From the NCBI RefSeq assembly GCF_951230155.1, contig NZ_CATNVD010000001.1, positions 310,001-374,000 of the forward strand: a stretch of DNA of 64,000 nt, in the 5' to 3' direction. The stretch's first letter is position 1, and every line of letters begins with the position of its first letter. Both the position numbers and the translations under genes were made by a program. The notes below the pieces were generated by a model that was given only the letters and a program-made list of their open reading frames with translations, was not told where the DNA came from and made no database searches. This stretch comes from Parablautia sp. Marseille-Q6255 (GTDB lineage: Bacteria > Bacillota > Clostridia > Lachnospirales > Lachnospiraceae). This document shows, in pieces, positions 1-8,905 of this stretch.

Positions 1-837
1 GCAGAGGCAGAGATCAAGCCTGTCAATGTCAGCGGAGAGATTGTTCTGGATCAGGTGGTCGTCCCGGAGTTCGTGGTGGTCCATAACGGAACGCCCGGCG
101 ACACTTCCGCCGGCAACTATTATGTCCGCTACAAGGATTACATCAAAAATGTAGCCAGCTCCGAAATTTACGCAACCTGGCCGTATGAATCACTCATCGC
201 CAATATTCTGGCGATCCAGTCCTTTACTATGAACCGCATTTACACGGAATGGTACAGAAACAAGGGATATAATTTCACGATCACATCATCTACTGCCTTT
301 GACCAGAAATGGATTTATGGAAGAAATATTTTTGAGAGCATTGACGCCGCTGTTGATGACGTTTTTCTCAACTATCTGTCCCGCCCAAATGTGCGCCAGC
401 CGATCCTCACCCAGTACTGTGACGGCAAACGGGTGCAGTGCCCGCAGTGGCTCTCTCAGTGGGGAAGCGCCGCCCTCGGCGAGCAGGGCTATGACGCGAT
501 CTCTATCATCCGCAATTATTACGGAGACACCATGTACATCAATGCCGCCGAGGAAGTATCCGGCGTCCCGGAGTCCTATCCCGGCTTTCCGCTGTCTATC
601 GGCTCTGTAGGATCGGATGTCCTGAAAATCCAGGAACAGCTCAATACGATCTCCGACAACTATCCTCTGATCCCCAAGCTGACGCCAGATGGGATCTTCG
701 GCGAAGCGACACAGGAGGCAGTCCGTACCTTCCAGTCCGTATTCGGACTCGGGCAGGATGGCATCGTCGGTCCGCGCACCTGGTACCGCATTCAGGATAT
801 TTACGTCGCAGTCACACGGATCGCCGAAAATATCTGA
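1..837 (+). CDS. SpoIID-like, peptidoglycan-binding domain protein (5' end outside window)
   Basis: The reading frame is open from the first base, so the N-terminus lies outside the window. The visible part has two units. The first, about 170 residues, resembles the SpoIID/LytB fold (AIQSFTMNRIYTEW, later QWGSAALGEQGY and IIRNYYGDTMYI). The second is a C-terminal peptidoglycan_binding_1 domain (GSVGSDVLKIQEQLN, TPDGIFGEATQEAVRTFQ, LGQDGIVGPRTW). Proteins of this architecture act at the cell wall, often in spore or cortex contexts. Enzymatic activity cannot be decided from this fragment. A hairpin terminator follows and is shared with the convergent LRR gene. Confidence 0.7.
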   Translation, partial: AEAEIKPVNVSGEIVLDQVVVPEFVVVHNGTPGDTSAGNYYVRYKDYIKNVASSEIYATWPYESLIANILAIQSFTMNRIYTEWYRNKGYNFTITSSTAFDQKWIYGRNIFESIDAAVDDVFLNYLSRPNVRQPILTQYCDGKRVQCPQWLSQWGSAALGEQGYDAISIIRNYYGDTMYINAAEEVSGVPESYPGFPLSIGSVGSDVLKIQEQLNTISDNYPLIPKLTPDGIFGEATQEAVRTFQSVFGLGQDGIVGPRTWYRIQDIYVAVTRIAENI

Positions 838-856
838 CGCCGCTGCAGAAAATCCA

Positions 857-905
857 AAAGGCTGCTGCAAAACACCCATTCCGGTGCATTTTGCAACAGC
901 CTCAT
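857..905. terminator. bidirectional terminator between convergent genes
   Basis: An inverted repeat pairs GGCTGCTGCAAAA with TTTTGCAACAGCC (one mismatch) around a GC-containing loop. A-rich and T-rich flanks suit termination in both directions. The same arm sequence recurs in the terminator near 6.65 kb. Confidence 0.7.
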
Positions 906-958
906 ACTCAAAGGAGTAGTATCATACCTGTATTTCGTAAGGTTCCGTTCTCGTCCTT

Positions 959-3445
959 TTATTTTATTTTTAATACCTTTGCTTTGGACGAAAGCCCTTT
1001 ACTTCTAAGCATCTTTTTATAAGAAGACAACTTCTGTGCAGGCACCTTCACCTTCAGTTTCCGCAGCTCTTTTCTGCCCACATTCGTAAATGCTTTGCTT
1101 CCTACGTTTTTCGCCGAGAGCTTTGACGTACGGATTGTCAGTGATGTCATTGCCTTGCAGTTATAAAACGCTCTGCTTCCAATACTCTTAACCTGTCCGC
1201 CCAATTCTACGCTCTTTAGAGCACTGCACCCCTCAAAAGCTCCTGCTCCGATACTCGTAACACTCTTTGGAATAACTACCTTTTTCAGTTTCCTGTTATT
1301 CTTAAACGCGTTCTTTGCGATCGAAGTCACCTGATACGTCACACCTTTTATCTTGATCCTGGATGGAACCGTGACAGTAGTCTTTGACGTATTTTTTTGC
1401 TCTTTTAATGCAACTGTGGATCCGCCCGTCACTGTATAGACAGTCCCCGTCTTTTTATCCGTCAGTTTCGTTCCTTTTGCCGAAGATACAATCTTAAATT
1501 TATGGACAATCGTACCGTCATACGTGCCGCATCCCTTAATTATCACGGATGCCGTTCCCACTTTTTTATTCTTCTTATAGGATACCGTAAAATCTCTATT
1601 TTCTTTTAAAGTCTTCTTTCCAATCTTTACAGTCACCTTTGGCGTAAGTTTCTTACCTGTATAGGTATAGCTCTTTTTTATGCCGCTTACCTTTGCTTCC
1701 AAAAGGCTAATCTGATAAGAAATGCCATGTTTCTTTGCATATTTGATCGCATAAGATCCCTGCGGTGCGCAAATAGTAGCCGATGTCAGATGTCGTCCTC
1801 CGCTTTCCCAGCCTGTCCATAAAACATCTTCTCCTATATTTGTCACGCTCGATGGGATCGTGATTTTTTCCAGCTTTTCACAATGAGCAAATGCTTCTTT
1901 TCCAATGGAGGTAAGTCCCGGCTCGATCACTACCTCCTTTAAGTTGTCCATATAAGCAAATGCCTTTTCTGGTATCCTTGTTATCCCTCTTCCGATCACA
2001 ATCTTCTCAGCATGATCGCCAAGAAATGCCCACGCACTGCTGTTTTCCGATCCCACTTCCATATCACCGCTTCCGGAGATCGTAAGCTTGCCATCTTTAA
2101 AATCCCAGGTGCTCTGCTCTCCTGCCACCCGGTAGATCCTTTTGTTCACCTTTCCACTTACAGAATCAATCGAATAAAAATTCACCATATTTCCATTGGA
2201 CGCATAATATACAACTTTCGAGCCTTTCACAATCGGCTGACAGTCAGAAAAAGACGTTGCTGCGGTATACTCCGTGCTGATCTTATTTCCATTTCCATCA
2301 ACAAAAAGATAATGAAGGATCCCGGACGAAAGACTGTCGTCCAGGCTTGCAGCCCCTTTGCTTCCCACTTCCTCCCAAGAGATCATAAAGCGATTGTCGT
2401 TCACCTTTGTAATCCTGGCTCCTTTGAACCGTTTTCCATTTCCTCTATATGAGGTCAGCCACTTTACACTTGTCGCTCCTTCCGAAAAATTGGCCTTCGG
2501 CGTTACCGTCAGATAAATATTATACGGTGTATTCGCAGATACACTGTTATACTGCGACTGATCAATCGATGTACCCAGACACAGAATATTGTTTGCCGAC
2601 ATGGCCATGCCATCCACGCTTGCATAGCAGGGAATTGCCCAGGCAGAGTCCTGCGTTCCTCCGTACTGAAAGATATTTAAAGATGTCTCTTCAAATGTGG
2701 TCGCATTATATTTACTCAGCTTCATATACCTGGAACCCTCACTTTGCTCCAGAACATACAGGTCTTTCCCGTCACTTTTGATATACTGCGCAAAAGAATG
2801 CCACTGATCACCGGCTACAATCCTGCCTGTCATCGTTGCCGTATCCACCTCAACCATCAAAAAGCCCTGATGCCCCTGCTGAAAAAGCGGATCCACATAT
2901 CCTTCATGTCCTGTAACAATGTACAGTTTCCCATTATTCTCTGTTACCTCCACACATCCATAGTCAAATGGATAACGCACCTTCCCGCCGAAAATCTCCG
3001 GGTTGCTGATAATCCGCGCGCTCCCGACGCGTCTCCAGTTAAAATCATATCGGATCACACGAATGACCTCTGCGGCATTATTCTCAGCTTCATTCGCCTG
3101 CCCTTCTATCAGATAATACCCATTGGACCCAGCATAAAATCCACCCCAGACCGGAAGCTCCATAGGAATCTCCCGCTTGCTCTTTATCTGGAAATTATCA
3201 TCATAATACTCGATCCCTACTGTGTTTTTCTTCTCCTTATAAAACACTCTCATATATCCGTCCCGTATAGATACGATATCGGACCCGCGCCGCAAGCCAA
3301 TCTCCAGGTTATCCCATGCAGTCGGCACATATGCTGCTGACACCTTTGCCGGATACCCTGCAAACAGCAGCATCAGAAAACATCCGCACAGCAGATACAG
3401 CTTTTTCAGATTTTTCTGTAACTTTTTTTGCATTCTTTGTTTCAT
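959..3445 (-). CDS. secreted leucine-rich-repeat (BspA-like) surface protein
   Basis: This is a large exported protein. A Lys-rich n-region and hydrophobic core (LYLLCGCFLMLLFAGYPA) form a signal peptide, with cleavage likely after VSA. The next ~400 residues have no family I recognise and look beta-rich. Two blocks of BspA-type LRR_5 repeats follow (ITRIPEKAFAYMDNLKEVVI, SVTSIGAGAFEGCSALKSV). A domain between them (YTYTGKKLTPKVTVKIGKK) is common in clostridial surface proteins. Such proteins usually mediate adhesion or matrix binding. I chose the ATG at residue 9 of the longest frame because an AGAGGGAG ribosome site lies just upstream of it; the first ATG (3469) has none. No LPXTG motif was seen, so the mode of attachment is unclear. 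Confidence 0.75.
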   Translation of the reverse strand: MKQRMQKKLQKNLKKLYLLCGCFLMLLFAGYPAKVSAAYVPTAWDNLEIGLRRGSDIVSIRDGYMRVFYKEKKNTVGIEYYDDNFQIKSKREIPMELPVWGGFYAGSNGYYLIEGQANEAENNAAEVIRVIRYDFNWRRVGSARIISNPEIFGGKVRYPFDYGCVEVTENNGKLYIVTGHEGYVDPLFQQGHQGFLMVEVDTATMTGRIVAGDQWHSFAQYIKSDGKDLYVLEQSEGSRYMKLSKYNATTFEETSLNIFQYGGTQDSAWAIPCYASVDGMAMSANNILCLGTSIDQSQYNSVSANTPYNIYLTVTPKANFSEGATSVKWLTSYRGNGKRFKGARITKVNDNRFMISWEEVGSKGAASLDDSLSSGILHYLFVDGNGNKISTEYTAATSFSDCQPIVKGSKVVYYASNGNMVNFYSIDSVSGKVNKRIYRVAGEQSTWDFKDGKLTISGSGDMEVGSENSSAWAFLGDHAEKIVIGRGITRIPEKAFAYMDNLKEVVIEPGLTSIGKEAFAHCEKLEKITIPSSVTNIGEDVLWTGWESGGRHLTSATICAPQGSYAIKYAKKHGISYQISLLEAKVSGIKKSYTYTGKKLTPKVTVKIGKKTLKENRDFTVSYKKNKKVGTASVIIKGCGTYDGTIVHKFKIVSSAKGTKLTDKKTGTVYTVTGGSTVALKEQKNTSKTTVTVPSRIKIKGVTYQVTSIAKNAFKNNRKLKKVVIPKSVTSIGAGAFEGCSALKSVELGGQVKSIGSRAFYNCKAMTSLTIRTSKLSAKNVGSKAFTNVGRKELRKLKVKVPAQKLSSYKKMLRSKGLSSKAKVLKIK

Positions 3446-3617
3446 TTTCTTCTCCCTCTTTCCATTCATCCAATCGCATATTTTTCCGTATTCTTATGCA
3501 GCAGGCTCTGCACCTGCATACGGATACTGTTCCTTTAGCATACCACCTTCCGAAGACATTTTCTACTGATCACTGCCAAAATATGACATATTTCGAAAGA
3601 ATTTTTCTCACCACATC

Positions 3618-3643
3618 AAAAAAGAACAGTCAATCCTGACTGC
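3618..3643 (-). terminator. terminator of the tRNA-Glu cluster
   Basis: On the minus strand CAGTCA-GGAT-TGACTG forms a short stem followed by TTCTTTTTT, downstream of the last tRNA. Confidence 0.7.
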
Positions 3644-3675
3644 TCCATCTGCTTTGAATCATTTAACTTTTATAA

Positions 3676-3747
3676 CAGTTCGTAGGGGAATCGAACCCCT
3701 GTTTCCGCCGTGAGAGGGCGGCGTCTTAACCGCTTGACCAACGAACC
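3676..3747 (-). tRNA. tRNA-Glu (anticodon CUC), copy 3 in transcription order
   Basis: The 72-nt cloverleaf folds with acceptor GGTTCGT/ACGAACT (first pair G-U), anticodon stem CCGCC/GGCGG and loop CTCTCAC, giving anticodon CUC for GAG codons. The T arm is AGGGG-TTCGATT-CCCCT, the discriminator base is G, and CCA is not encoded. It is the last of three tandem copies spaced exactly 120 bp apart. Confidence 0.92.
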
Positions 3748-3795
3748 ATACGTATGTTTTCTTTTCTCCAAGAAAGAGCCTTCGCACTTTCTTAA

Positions 3796-3867
3796 CAGTT
3801 CGTAGGGGAATCGAACCCCTGTTTCCGCCGTGAGAGGGCGGCGTCTTAACCGCTTGACCAACGAACC
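3796..3867 (-). tRNA. tRNA-Glu (anticodon CUC), copy 2
   Basis: The mature sequence is identical to the neighbouring copies, with loop CTCTCAC. The spacers on both sides are also similar (CTTTTCT.CAAGAAAG.GC.TTCGCACTTTCT), so the whole 120-bp unit was duplicated, not just the tRNA. Confidence 0.92.
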
Positions 3868-3915
3868 ACACACATGTTATCTTTTCTTCAAGAAAGGGCT
3901 TTCGCACTTTCTCAA

Positions 3916-3987
3916 CAGTTCGTAGGGGAATCGAACCCCTGTTTCCGCCGTGAGAGGGCGGCGTCTTAACCGCTTGACCAACGAACC
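3916..3987 (-). tRNA. tRNA-Glu (anticodon CUC), copy 1 (promoter-proximal)
   Basis: Same 72-nt sequence and anticodon CUC as the other two copies. It lies about 10 bp downstream of a strong -10 box and is the first gene of the transcript. Confidence 0.92.
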
Positions 3988-3997
3988 ATGCTGCTGT

Positions 3998-4026
3998 AGT
4001 ATACCAACTGTTTTTACAAATTGCAA
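3998..4026 (-). promoter_or_regulatory. promoter of the tRNA-Glu cluster
   Basis: Minus strand: -35 TTGCAA, 17-bp spacer, -10 TATACT, ending about 10 bp before the first tRNA. Confidence 0.75.
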
Positions 4027-4120
4027 GTGTTTTTTGCATTTATTTTCAGGTTTTTTTGTATTAATTTCAGTACAATCCAAAAAAGCCCGGTTTTACGGTC
4101 TTTTTCCGCCCTTCGGACGC

Positions 4121-4489
4121 TTACCGCATCATACGCTGGATCGTCGTACACAGCTCTTCTACCGCGCCCTCCTGTCCTTCCCTGATATCGTGTACCACAC
4201 AGGTCTGAATATGATTTGTCAAAAGAAGCTTATTAAAGCTGTTCAGTGCAGACTGTACGGCCGATACCTGTGTCATAATGTCAATGCAGTACCGGTCCTC
4301 CTCTACCATTTTCTGGATCCCGCGCACCTGGCCCTCGATCCTTTTCAGCCGGTTCTGCAGATCGCGGTATTCTTTCTCTTCCCGGTGCTTCGTACGGCAT
4401 TCACAGCTGCGCGTCTCCTCTGTATGACAACAGCATGCTGTCGGTTCTTCTGTCTCCTGATTTATAAGCGCTTTTTCTATTTCTGCCAT
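4121..4489 (-). CDS. CsoR/FrmR-family metal-sensing repressor with Cys-rich N-terminus
   Basis: This is an all-helical DUF156-type DNA-binding repressor (NRLKRIEGQVRGIQKMVEED). The Cu(I)-sensor ligand pattern Cys-His-Cys is visible in YCIDIM and NHIQTC. Family members bind operator DNA and release it on metal binding, usually controlling copper export. I placed the start at an internal ATG because AAAGGAGG precedes it; the longer 141-residue frame starting at 4546 has no such site. The protein is 122 residues, longer than a typical CsoR of about 90-100, because of an N-terminal segment with a CCCH and a CEC motif that could be a second metal site. No copper exporter is adjacent. Confidence 0.8.
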   Translation of the reverse strand: MAEIEKALINQETEEPTACCCHTEETRSCECRTKHREEKEYRDLQNRLKRIEGQVRGIQKMVEEDRYCIDIMTQVSAVQSALNSFNKLLLTNHIQTCVVHDIREGQEGAVEELCTTIQRMMR

Positions 4490-4636
4490 TTCTGCCTCCT
4501 TTACCGCATCAGATCTCTTTTTGTCATTCTTCCTACACACTAGCACAGACTCTGCCTGCTTGTCAACCGGCTTCCGGAGGTATCCGAAAAACGGGCGCCT
4601 GAAGAGATGCTATCCGCATTGCAGAAGATCTGCCTG

Positions 4637-4665
4637 TTTACATCTTTTCCTTTTTCGGTTATACT
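4637..4665 (+). promoter_or_regulatory. promoter of the PHP-HAD operon
   Basis: TTTACA, 17-bp spacer, TATACT, about 75 bp upstream of the PHP gene start. Confidence 0.7.
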
Positions 4666-4739
4666 GGCAATAGCATCAGTGAACAGGGGACAACACCCAC
4701 TGACGCTAGCTTCATTTTATAACGCAAAGGAGAATACAG

Positions 4740-5594
4740 ATGAAATTAATAGATCTTCACACACATTCTTGCAGCTCTGACGGTACCCTGACGCCAGCCG
4801 AACTCGTCAGATGCGCTTCCGAGTGTGGACTTGCAGCATTTGCGCTGACAGATCATGACAACACAGACGGACTCCCGGAGGCCTTTGAGGCTGCCGCACA
4901 GTACGGGATCGAGCTCGTCCCGGGGATCGAATTTTCCACGGAGTACCTCGGTACAGATATCCACATCGTAGGCATTGACTTTGACTGGAAAAATCCCGCC
5001 TTTCAAAAGCGGATCGACTATTACCGTTCCGAACGTGTCCGCCGCAACCAGAAAATGATCGATATGATGGCTGCTGACGGCATTGATATTTCTTATGAGC
5101 AGATGGCGCAGTCCTTCGGGGAATCCGTATGGACGCGTGCACATTTCGCAAAGTTCCTGCTTGCAAAAGGCTACATTAAAGATATCAGCGAAGCCTTCAC
5201 GACTTATATCGGAGATAACTGTAAATATTTTATTCCGCGCGAAAAGGTGAGTCCGTTTGAGGTCGTAGAGCTGATCCGCGAATTTGGCGGCATTCCGATC
5301 CTTGCGCATCCATTTCAGTACAAGTTCTCTGATGAAGTGCTGCGCACACTTATCCAGAAGCTGATCGACGCAGGGCTTCTCGGCATGGAGGTTTATTATT
5401 CCACCCATACGCAGGAGCAGTGCGACTACCTGCTGGCACTTGCTGATGAATTTGGGCTTGCCCCAAGCGGCGGTTCTGATTTTCACGGTTCCAATAAGCC
5501 GGATATCAGCCTTGGCAGCGGCAAAAATAATCTGCAGATCCCGTACAGCATACTGGAGCATCTGCGAGACAGACTACAGGAGGCAGAAAGATGA
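4740..5594 (+). CDS. PHP-domain metal-dependent phosphoesterase
   Basis: The 284-residue protein has the full set of PHP motifs: DLHTHS at the N-terminus, DHDNTDG, ILAHPF near the middle and GSDFHG near the C-terminus. These form a multinuclear metal site. The closest well-studied family is the YciV/RNase AM type, which hydrolyses 3',5'-nucleoside bisphosphates and short 5'-phosphorylated RNA, but the substrate here is inferred. AAAGGAG precedes the ATG. The stop codon overlaps the start of the next gene (ATGA), and a HAD phosphatase follows, so three genes are probably co-transcribed. Confidence 0.82.
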   Translation: MKLIDLHTHSCSSDGTLTPAELVRCASECGLAAFALTDHDNTDGLPEAFEAAAQYGIELVPGIEFSTEYLGTDIHIVGIDFDWKNPAFQKRIDYYRSERVRRNQKMIDMMAADGIDISYEQMAQSFGESVWTRAHFAKFLLAKGYIKDISEAFTTYIGDNCKYFIPREKVSPFEVVELIREFGGIPILAHPFQYKFSDEVLRTLIQKLIDAGLLGMEVYYSTHTQEQCDYLLALADEFGLAPSGGSDFHGSNKPDISLGSGKNNLQIPYSILEHLRDRLQEAER

Positions 5595-5815
5595 AGTTCC
5601 GTGAACGGTACATGCGCCATGAAGCCGAGTTTGAGGAAATTTTTGTCCTGACAGATGAGTGGAATTTCAGCGATGAGACCTGCACGCTCCGCGAATACCT
5701 GGGTCTGACCGCCCAGGAAGAGGACGTCTGGATCAGTGAAAGCGACGAGGCTCTGGAGGAATTGCTGGAAAAAGAACGTATCCGTCTGGATACAGAAAAG
5801 GGGACACATGAATAA
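5591..5815 (+). CDS. small acidic protein of unknown function
   Basis: A 74-residue acidic protein starts within the stop codon of the PHP gene (ATGA overlap) and ends inside the start of the HAD gene (8-bp overlap). This tight packing and the position in one operon support a real, translationally coupled gene. I recognise no domain. The sequence is mostly helical and Glu-rich near its C-terminus (SDEALEELLEKERIRLD). Confidence 0.65.
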   Translation: MKFRERYMRHEAEFEEIFVLTDEWNFSDETCTLREYLGLTAQEEDVWISESDEALEELLEKERIRLDTEKGTHE

Positions 5816-6617
5816 AAAAATTCTTTTTACTGACCTGGACGGCACCTTATTAAATGATGAAAAAGAAATCTCAGAAGAAAATCAGCTGGCGATCGACGAG
5901 GCTTTGCAAAAGGGTCATTTTGTCGTCATATCCACCGGAAGGCCGCTCCCCAGCGCACGCATTCAGGCGAACCGCCTGGGGCTTGTAAAGGAAGGCTGTT
6001 TTGCAATCACATACAACGGAGCACAGATCTACGATTTTCACAATGAAAAAACGATCTACAAACGCGGTGTGCCGCATCGGCTGGTCGCTCCGCTATTTGA
6101 AGCTGCCGCCTCCTGCGGCCTGCATTTTCAGACATACAGCGATACGCATGTGATCGCGCAGAAGGAGCGCCCGGAGCTGATCCGCTACAGCGGCATCCTG
6201 CAGGTTCCTTATCTGATCACAGACCACATAGAAGAAGCCCTGGCGCAGGATCCCTACAAGTTCCTCGCCATTGACCCAGATCATGATAAGCTGGAGGATT
6301 TTCAGAAAAATGTCCTCTCCCGGTACAGTGACCATCTGACCTCCTTTTTCTCAAATGAGCATTATCTGGAGATCGTCCCTCTCGGGATTTCCAAGGGCTT
6401 TGCCGTCACCTGGCTGTGCGATTATCTCAATATCCCCATCGAAAACTCAGTAGCTGCAGGCGATGCACAAAATGATATTGAGATGCTCCAGGCTGCCCAT
6501 ATCGGAGCAGTGATGTGCAATGCCTTTCCGGGTGTTGCACAGTACGGTGATTACGTGACCGAAGCGGACAACAACCACAGCGGCCTTGCAGAGATCATTC
6601 GCCGCTTTATCCTTTAA
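5808..6617 (+). CDS. Cof-type HAD-superfamily phosphatase
   Basis: At 269 residues this has the normal size for a Cof/YidA (HAD-IIB) sugar-phosphatase. Motif I is FTDLDGTLL at the N-terminus (nucleophile Asp plus acid-base Asp), motif II is VISTGRP, and motif IV is AAGDAQNDIEML near the C-terminus. Such enzymes dephosphorylate sugar phosphates or flavin/pyridoxal phosphates in the cytosol; the substrate cannot be read from sequence. The start is the ATG after GGGGACAC, overlapping the previous gene by 8 bp, rather than the longer frame that begins inside that gene. Confidence 0.85.
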   Translation: MNKKILFTDLDGTLLNDEKEISEENQLAIDEALQKGHFVVISTGRPLPSARIQANRLGLVKEGCFAITYNGAQIYDFHNEKTIYKRGVPHRLVAPLFEAAASCGLHFQTYSDTHVIAQKERPELIRYSGILQVPYLITDHIEEALAQDPYKFLAIDPDHDKLEDFQKNVLSRYSDHLTSFFSNEHYLEIVPLGISKGFAVTWLCDYLNIPIENSVAAGDAQNDIEMLQAAHIGAVMCNAFPGVAQYGDYVTEADNNHSGLAEIIRRFIL

Positions 6618-6631
6618 AATATATCAGAAAA

Positions 6632-6700
6632 GGCTGTTACAAAATACATCCGGCGGTGTGAATTTCCATCGGGATCCGTATTTTGCAACAGCCATTTTTA
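6632..6700. terminator. bidirectional terminator between HAD gene and M3 peptidase
   Basis: Arms GGCTGTTACAAAAT and ATTTTGCAACAGCC enclose a loop with a second smaller pairing, and the arms are flanked by A-rich and T-rich runs. The arms match those of the terminator near 0.88 kb. Confidence 0.7.
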
Positions 6701-6715
6701 TATCCGGTATATCAG

Positions 6716-8398
6716 TTACATCTTATTGTAGATTTCCCGCAGTCCCTGCGCGATCTTGCCGATCGTACCCTCCTCAAACGGAGAATCCAGTCCCGCTGCT
6801 TTTACGGTATTCGTAAAGAAATCTGACGCGCTTGCCTGGCAGAAGCCAAGGTAGCTTTCCCACGCTGCCCGGTAATCTTTCTGCATCCAAATCTTGTACT
6901 GGAACGCATCGGTCTGCGCGATCACATAGTCAATGTAATAGAACGGGAAACTGTAAATATGGTGCTGACGCTGCCAGAAGCCTCCGCCCTGATAGAAGGA
7001 AGACTCGTCCTCATACTTCATATGCGGCTTGTACTCTGCCTCCAGCTTTTTCCACGCCTCTTTGCGCTGTGCCGGAGTCATCTGCGGATGGTCGTATACG
7101 ATATGCTGGAACTCGTCTACCATGCTTCCATACGGAATAAATACTACGGCATCTTCAAGCTGGGATTTCAGGAAATCAGAAGCTCTGTCCCCAAAGAACT
7201 TCTCCATCCACGGATTCGTGAAAAACTCCATCGACATAGAGTGCGTCTCTGCAGTTTCCATGGTAATGTCTGCGTGCTCCATGACCGGATCTTTTCCGGA
7301 GAGATAGCCCTGGAAGGCATGGCCGCACTCATGCGTCACCACATCGACATCTCCGGCTGTCCCGTTAAAGTTTGCGAAGATAAACGGCGCATGGTAATCC
7401 GGCAGATACGTCATATATCCGCCCACCTGCTTATGCGGACGTGAAAATACGTCAAACAGCTCTCCATCCATCATAAAGTCAAAAAATTCTTTTGTCTCCG
7501 GTGAAAGCTCCTCATACATCTCCTGACCGCTCTTTAAAATCTCCTCCGGTGTGCCGGTCGGCTTCGGACTGCCCTGCGGGAAGCTTACGCCCTCATCCAT
7601 ATGATACATGACGTCCAGACCAAGCCTCTTTCTGCGGTTCTCCCACATCTCTTCCGCAAACGGCACCCACTCCTTCTTGACCTGCGCGCGGAAACGCTCC
7701 ACATCCTCTCTCCAGTAGCTGTTGCGCTGCATACGGCAGTAGCCAAGCTCCGTATACGTCTCAAACCCGAGCTTCTTCGCCTGCTGCGTGCGGTTCTTTA
7801 CCAGTCTGTCATACAGATCGTCCAGCTGTGCTTCTACGCTCTCATAAAACGTATTTACCTTTTTAGCTGCCCTTCTGCGGACATCGCGGTCCTTATGGTT
7901 CAGATACGGAATGATCGTGGACAGATTCAGTGTATCTCCATCCCAGTCGATCGCAGCGCTTGCAAGAAGCTTTTCATACTCTGTCACAAGTGCATTCTCT
8001 TCCTGCATCAGAGGAATGATCTCCTCACTCACAGACTTTGACGCAAGCTCGATATTCCGGATCGCCGGTCCCCCGATCACCTTCTCGATCTCCTCCCGGT
8101 ATGGTGATGCGTATAACAGCTTTCTGTACTGCACCGCCAGATGCTCAAATGCCGGAGTCTCCTGATCATAATACGTCTTCTCTGCTTCATAAAATTCATC
8201 GGAAGTATCAATACTGTGACGGATGCTTGCGATCGTCATCTGCGTCTGCATTCTGCCGGACAGCGCATAGTAGCGTCTGTGTACCTCCAGCTGCTCGTCT
8301 GCCGACTTTGCTGCCTGAAATGCTTCCATAATGGAAGCCAGCTCTTTTTTCGCCGCCTCAATATCTACTCTCTCGTACGGCATGTCTTTGAATTTCAT
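6716..8398 (-). CDS. M3-family oligoendopeptidase (PepF/Pz-peptidase type)
   Basis: The 560-residue cytosolic zinc metallopeptidase carries the HEXXH-type motif VVTHECGHAFQG about two-thirds along, with the downstream ETAETHSMSMEFF segment that supplies the third zinc ligand. M3 enzymes trim short peptides. AGGAGG nine bases upstream supports the ATG at residue 12 of the longest frame. It follows smpB closely and may be read through from the secG-rnr-smpB transcript. Confidence 0.88.
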   Translation of the reverse strand: MKFKDMPYERVDIEAAKKELASIMEAFQAAKSADEQLEVHRRYYALSGRMQTQMTIASIRHSIDTSDEFYEAEKTYYDQETPAFEHLAVQYRKLLYASPYREEIEKVIGGPAIRNIELASKSVSEEIIPLMQEENALVTEYEKLLASAAIDWDGDTLNLSTIIPYLNHKDRDVRRRAAKKVNTFYESVEAQLDDLYDRLVKNRTQQAKKLGFETYTELGYCRMQRNSYWREDVERFRAQVKKEWVPFAEEMWENRRKRLGLDVMYHMDEGVSFPQGSPKPTGTPEEILKSGQEMYEELSPETKEFFDFMMDGELFDVFSRPHKQVGGYMTYLPDYHAPFIFANFNGTAGDVDVVTHECGHAFQGYLSGKDPVMEHADITMETAETHSMSMEFFTNPWMEKFFGDRASDFLKSQLEDAVVFIPYGSMVDEFQHIVYDHPQMTPAQRKEAWKKLEAEYKPHMKYEDESSFYQGGGFWQRQHHIYSFPFYYIDYVIAQTDAFQYKIWMQKDYRAAWESYLGFCQASASDFFTNTVKAAGLDSPFEEGTIGKIAQGLREIYNKM

Positions 8399-8427
8399 AC
8401 GTGTTATCCTCCTGTCTTTCTCCTGCA

Positions 8428-8892
8428 TCAATACAGGTTGCGCACCTTGAATTCCTTTTCCGCCTCTCTGCGCTGGTCTTTCTTTGCAATGTCCTGACGC
8501 TTATCATACAGCTTCTTTCCTTTTGCAAGACCGATCTCCACCTTTGCGAGACTTCCCTTGAAATATACCTGAAGCGGCACAAGTGTATATCCCTTTTCTG
8601 CGATTTTGCCGGTGATCTTATTGATCTCGCCCCGGTGCAGCAGCAGTTTACGCACACGCAGAGGATCCTTGTTGAAAATATTCCCCTTCTCATACGGGCT
8701 GATATGCATCCCGTAAATGAGTACTTCTCCGTTTTCAATTCGGATAAAGGATTCCTTGACGCTGCACTTTCCCATGCGCAGCGACTTCACCTCTGTGCCG
8801 TGCAGCGATATACCCGCTTCGTATTTATCTTCAATGAAATAATCATGGTACGCTTTTTTATTGTTTGCGATCAGCTTTACAGATCCTGCCAT
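8428..8892 (-). CDS. smpB: SsrA-binding protein SmpB
   Basis: The 154-residue protein matches SmpB throughout ([32 protein letters not shown]) and ends in the basic tail [16 protein letters not shown] that follows tmRNA into the ribosome. It partners tmRNA in trans-translation and ribosome rescue. GAGGGGG upstream of the internal ATG fixes the start. It begins 13 bp after rnr ends; RNase R is recruited during trans-translation, which fits the pairing. The ssrA gene itself was not found in this window. Confidence 0.95.
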   Translation of the reverse strand: MAGSVKLIANNKKAYHDYFIEDKYEAGISLHGTEVKSLRMGKCSVKESFIRIENGEVLIYGMHISPYEKGNIFNKDPLRVRKLLLHRGEINKITGKIAEKGYTLVPLQVYFKGSLAKVEIGLAKGKKLYDKRQDIAKKDQRREAEKEFKVRNLY

Positions 8893-8905
8893 CTTTTTCC
8901 CCCTC

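Noticed and set aside
286-879. 197-codon open frame opposite the peptidoglycan-binding gene
   Set aside because: It has no ribosome site or recognisable domain and lies fully antisense to a better-supported gene.
3659-4080. Open frames encoding three repeats of a WFVGQAVKTPPSHGG-type peptide
   Set aside because: These are translations of the three tandem tRNA-Glu genes and spacers, a common annotation artefact.
4746-5561. 271-codon minus-strand frame across the PHP gene
   Set aside because: It is the antisense shadow of a gene with all PHP motifs, and its translation shows no family signature.
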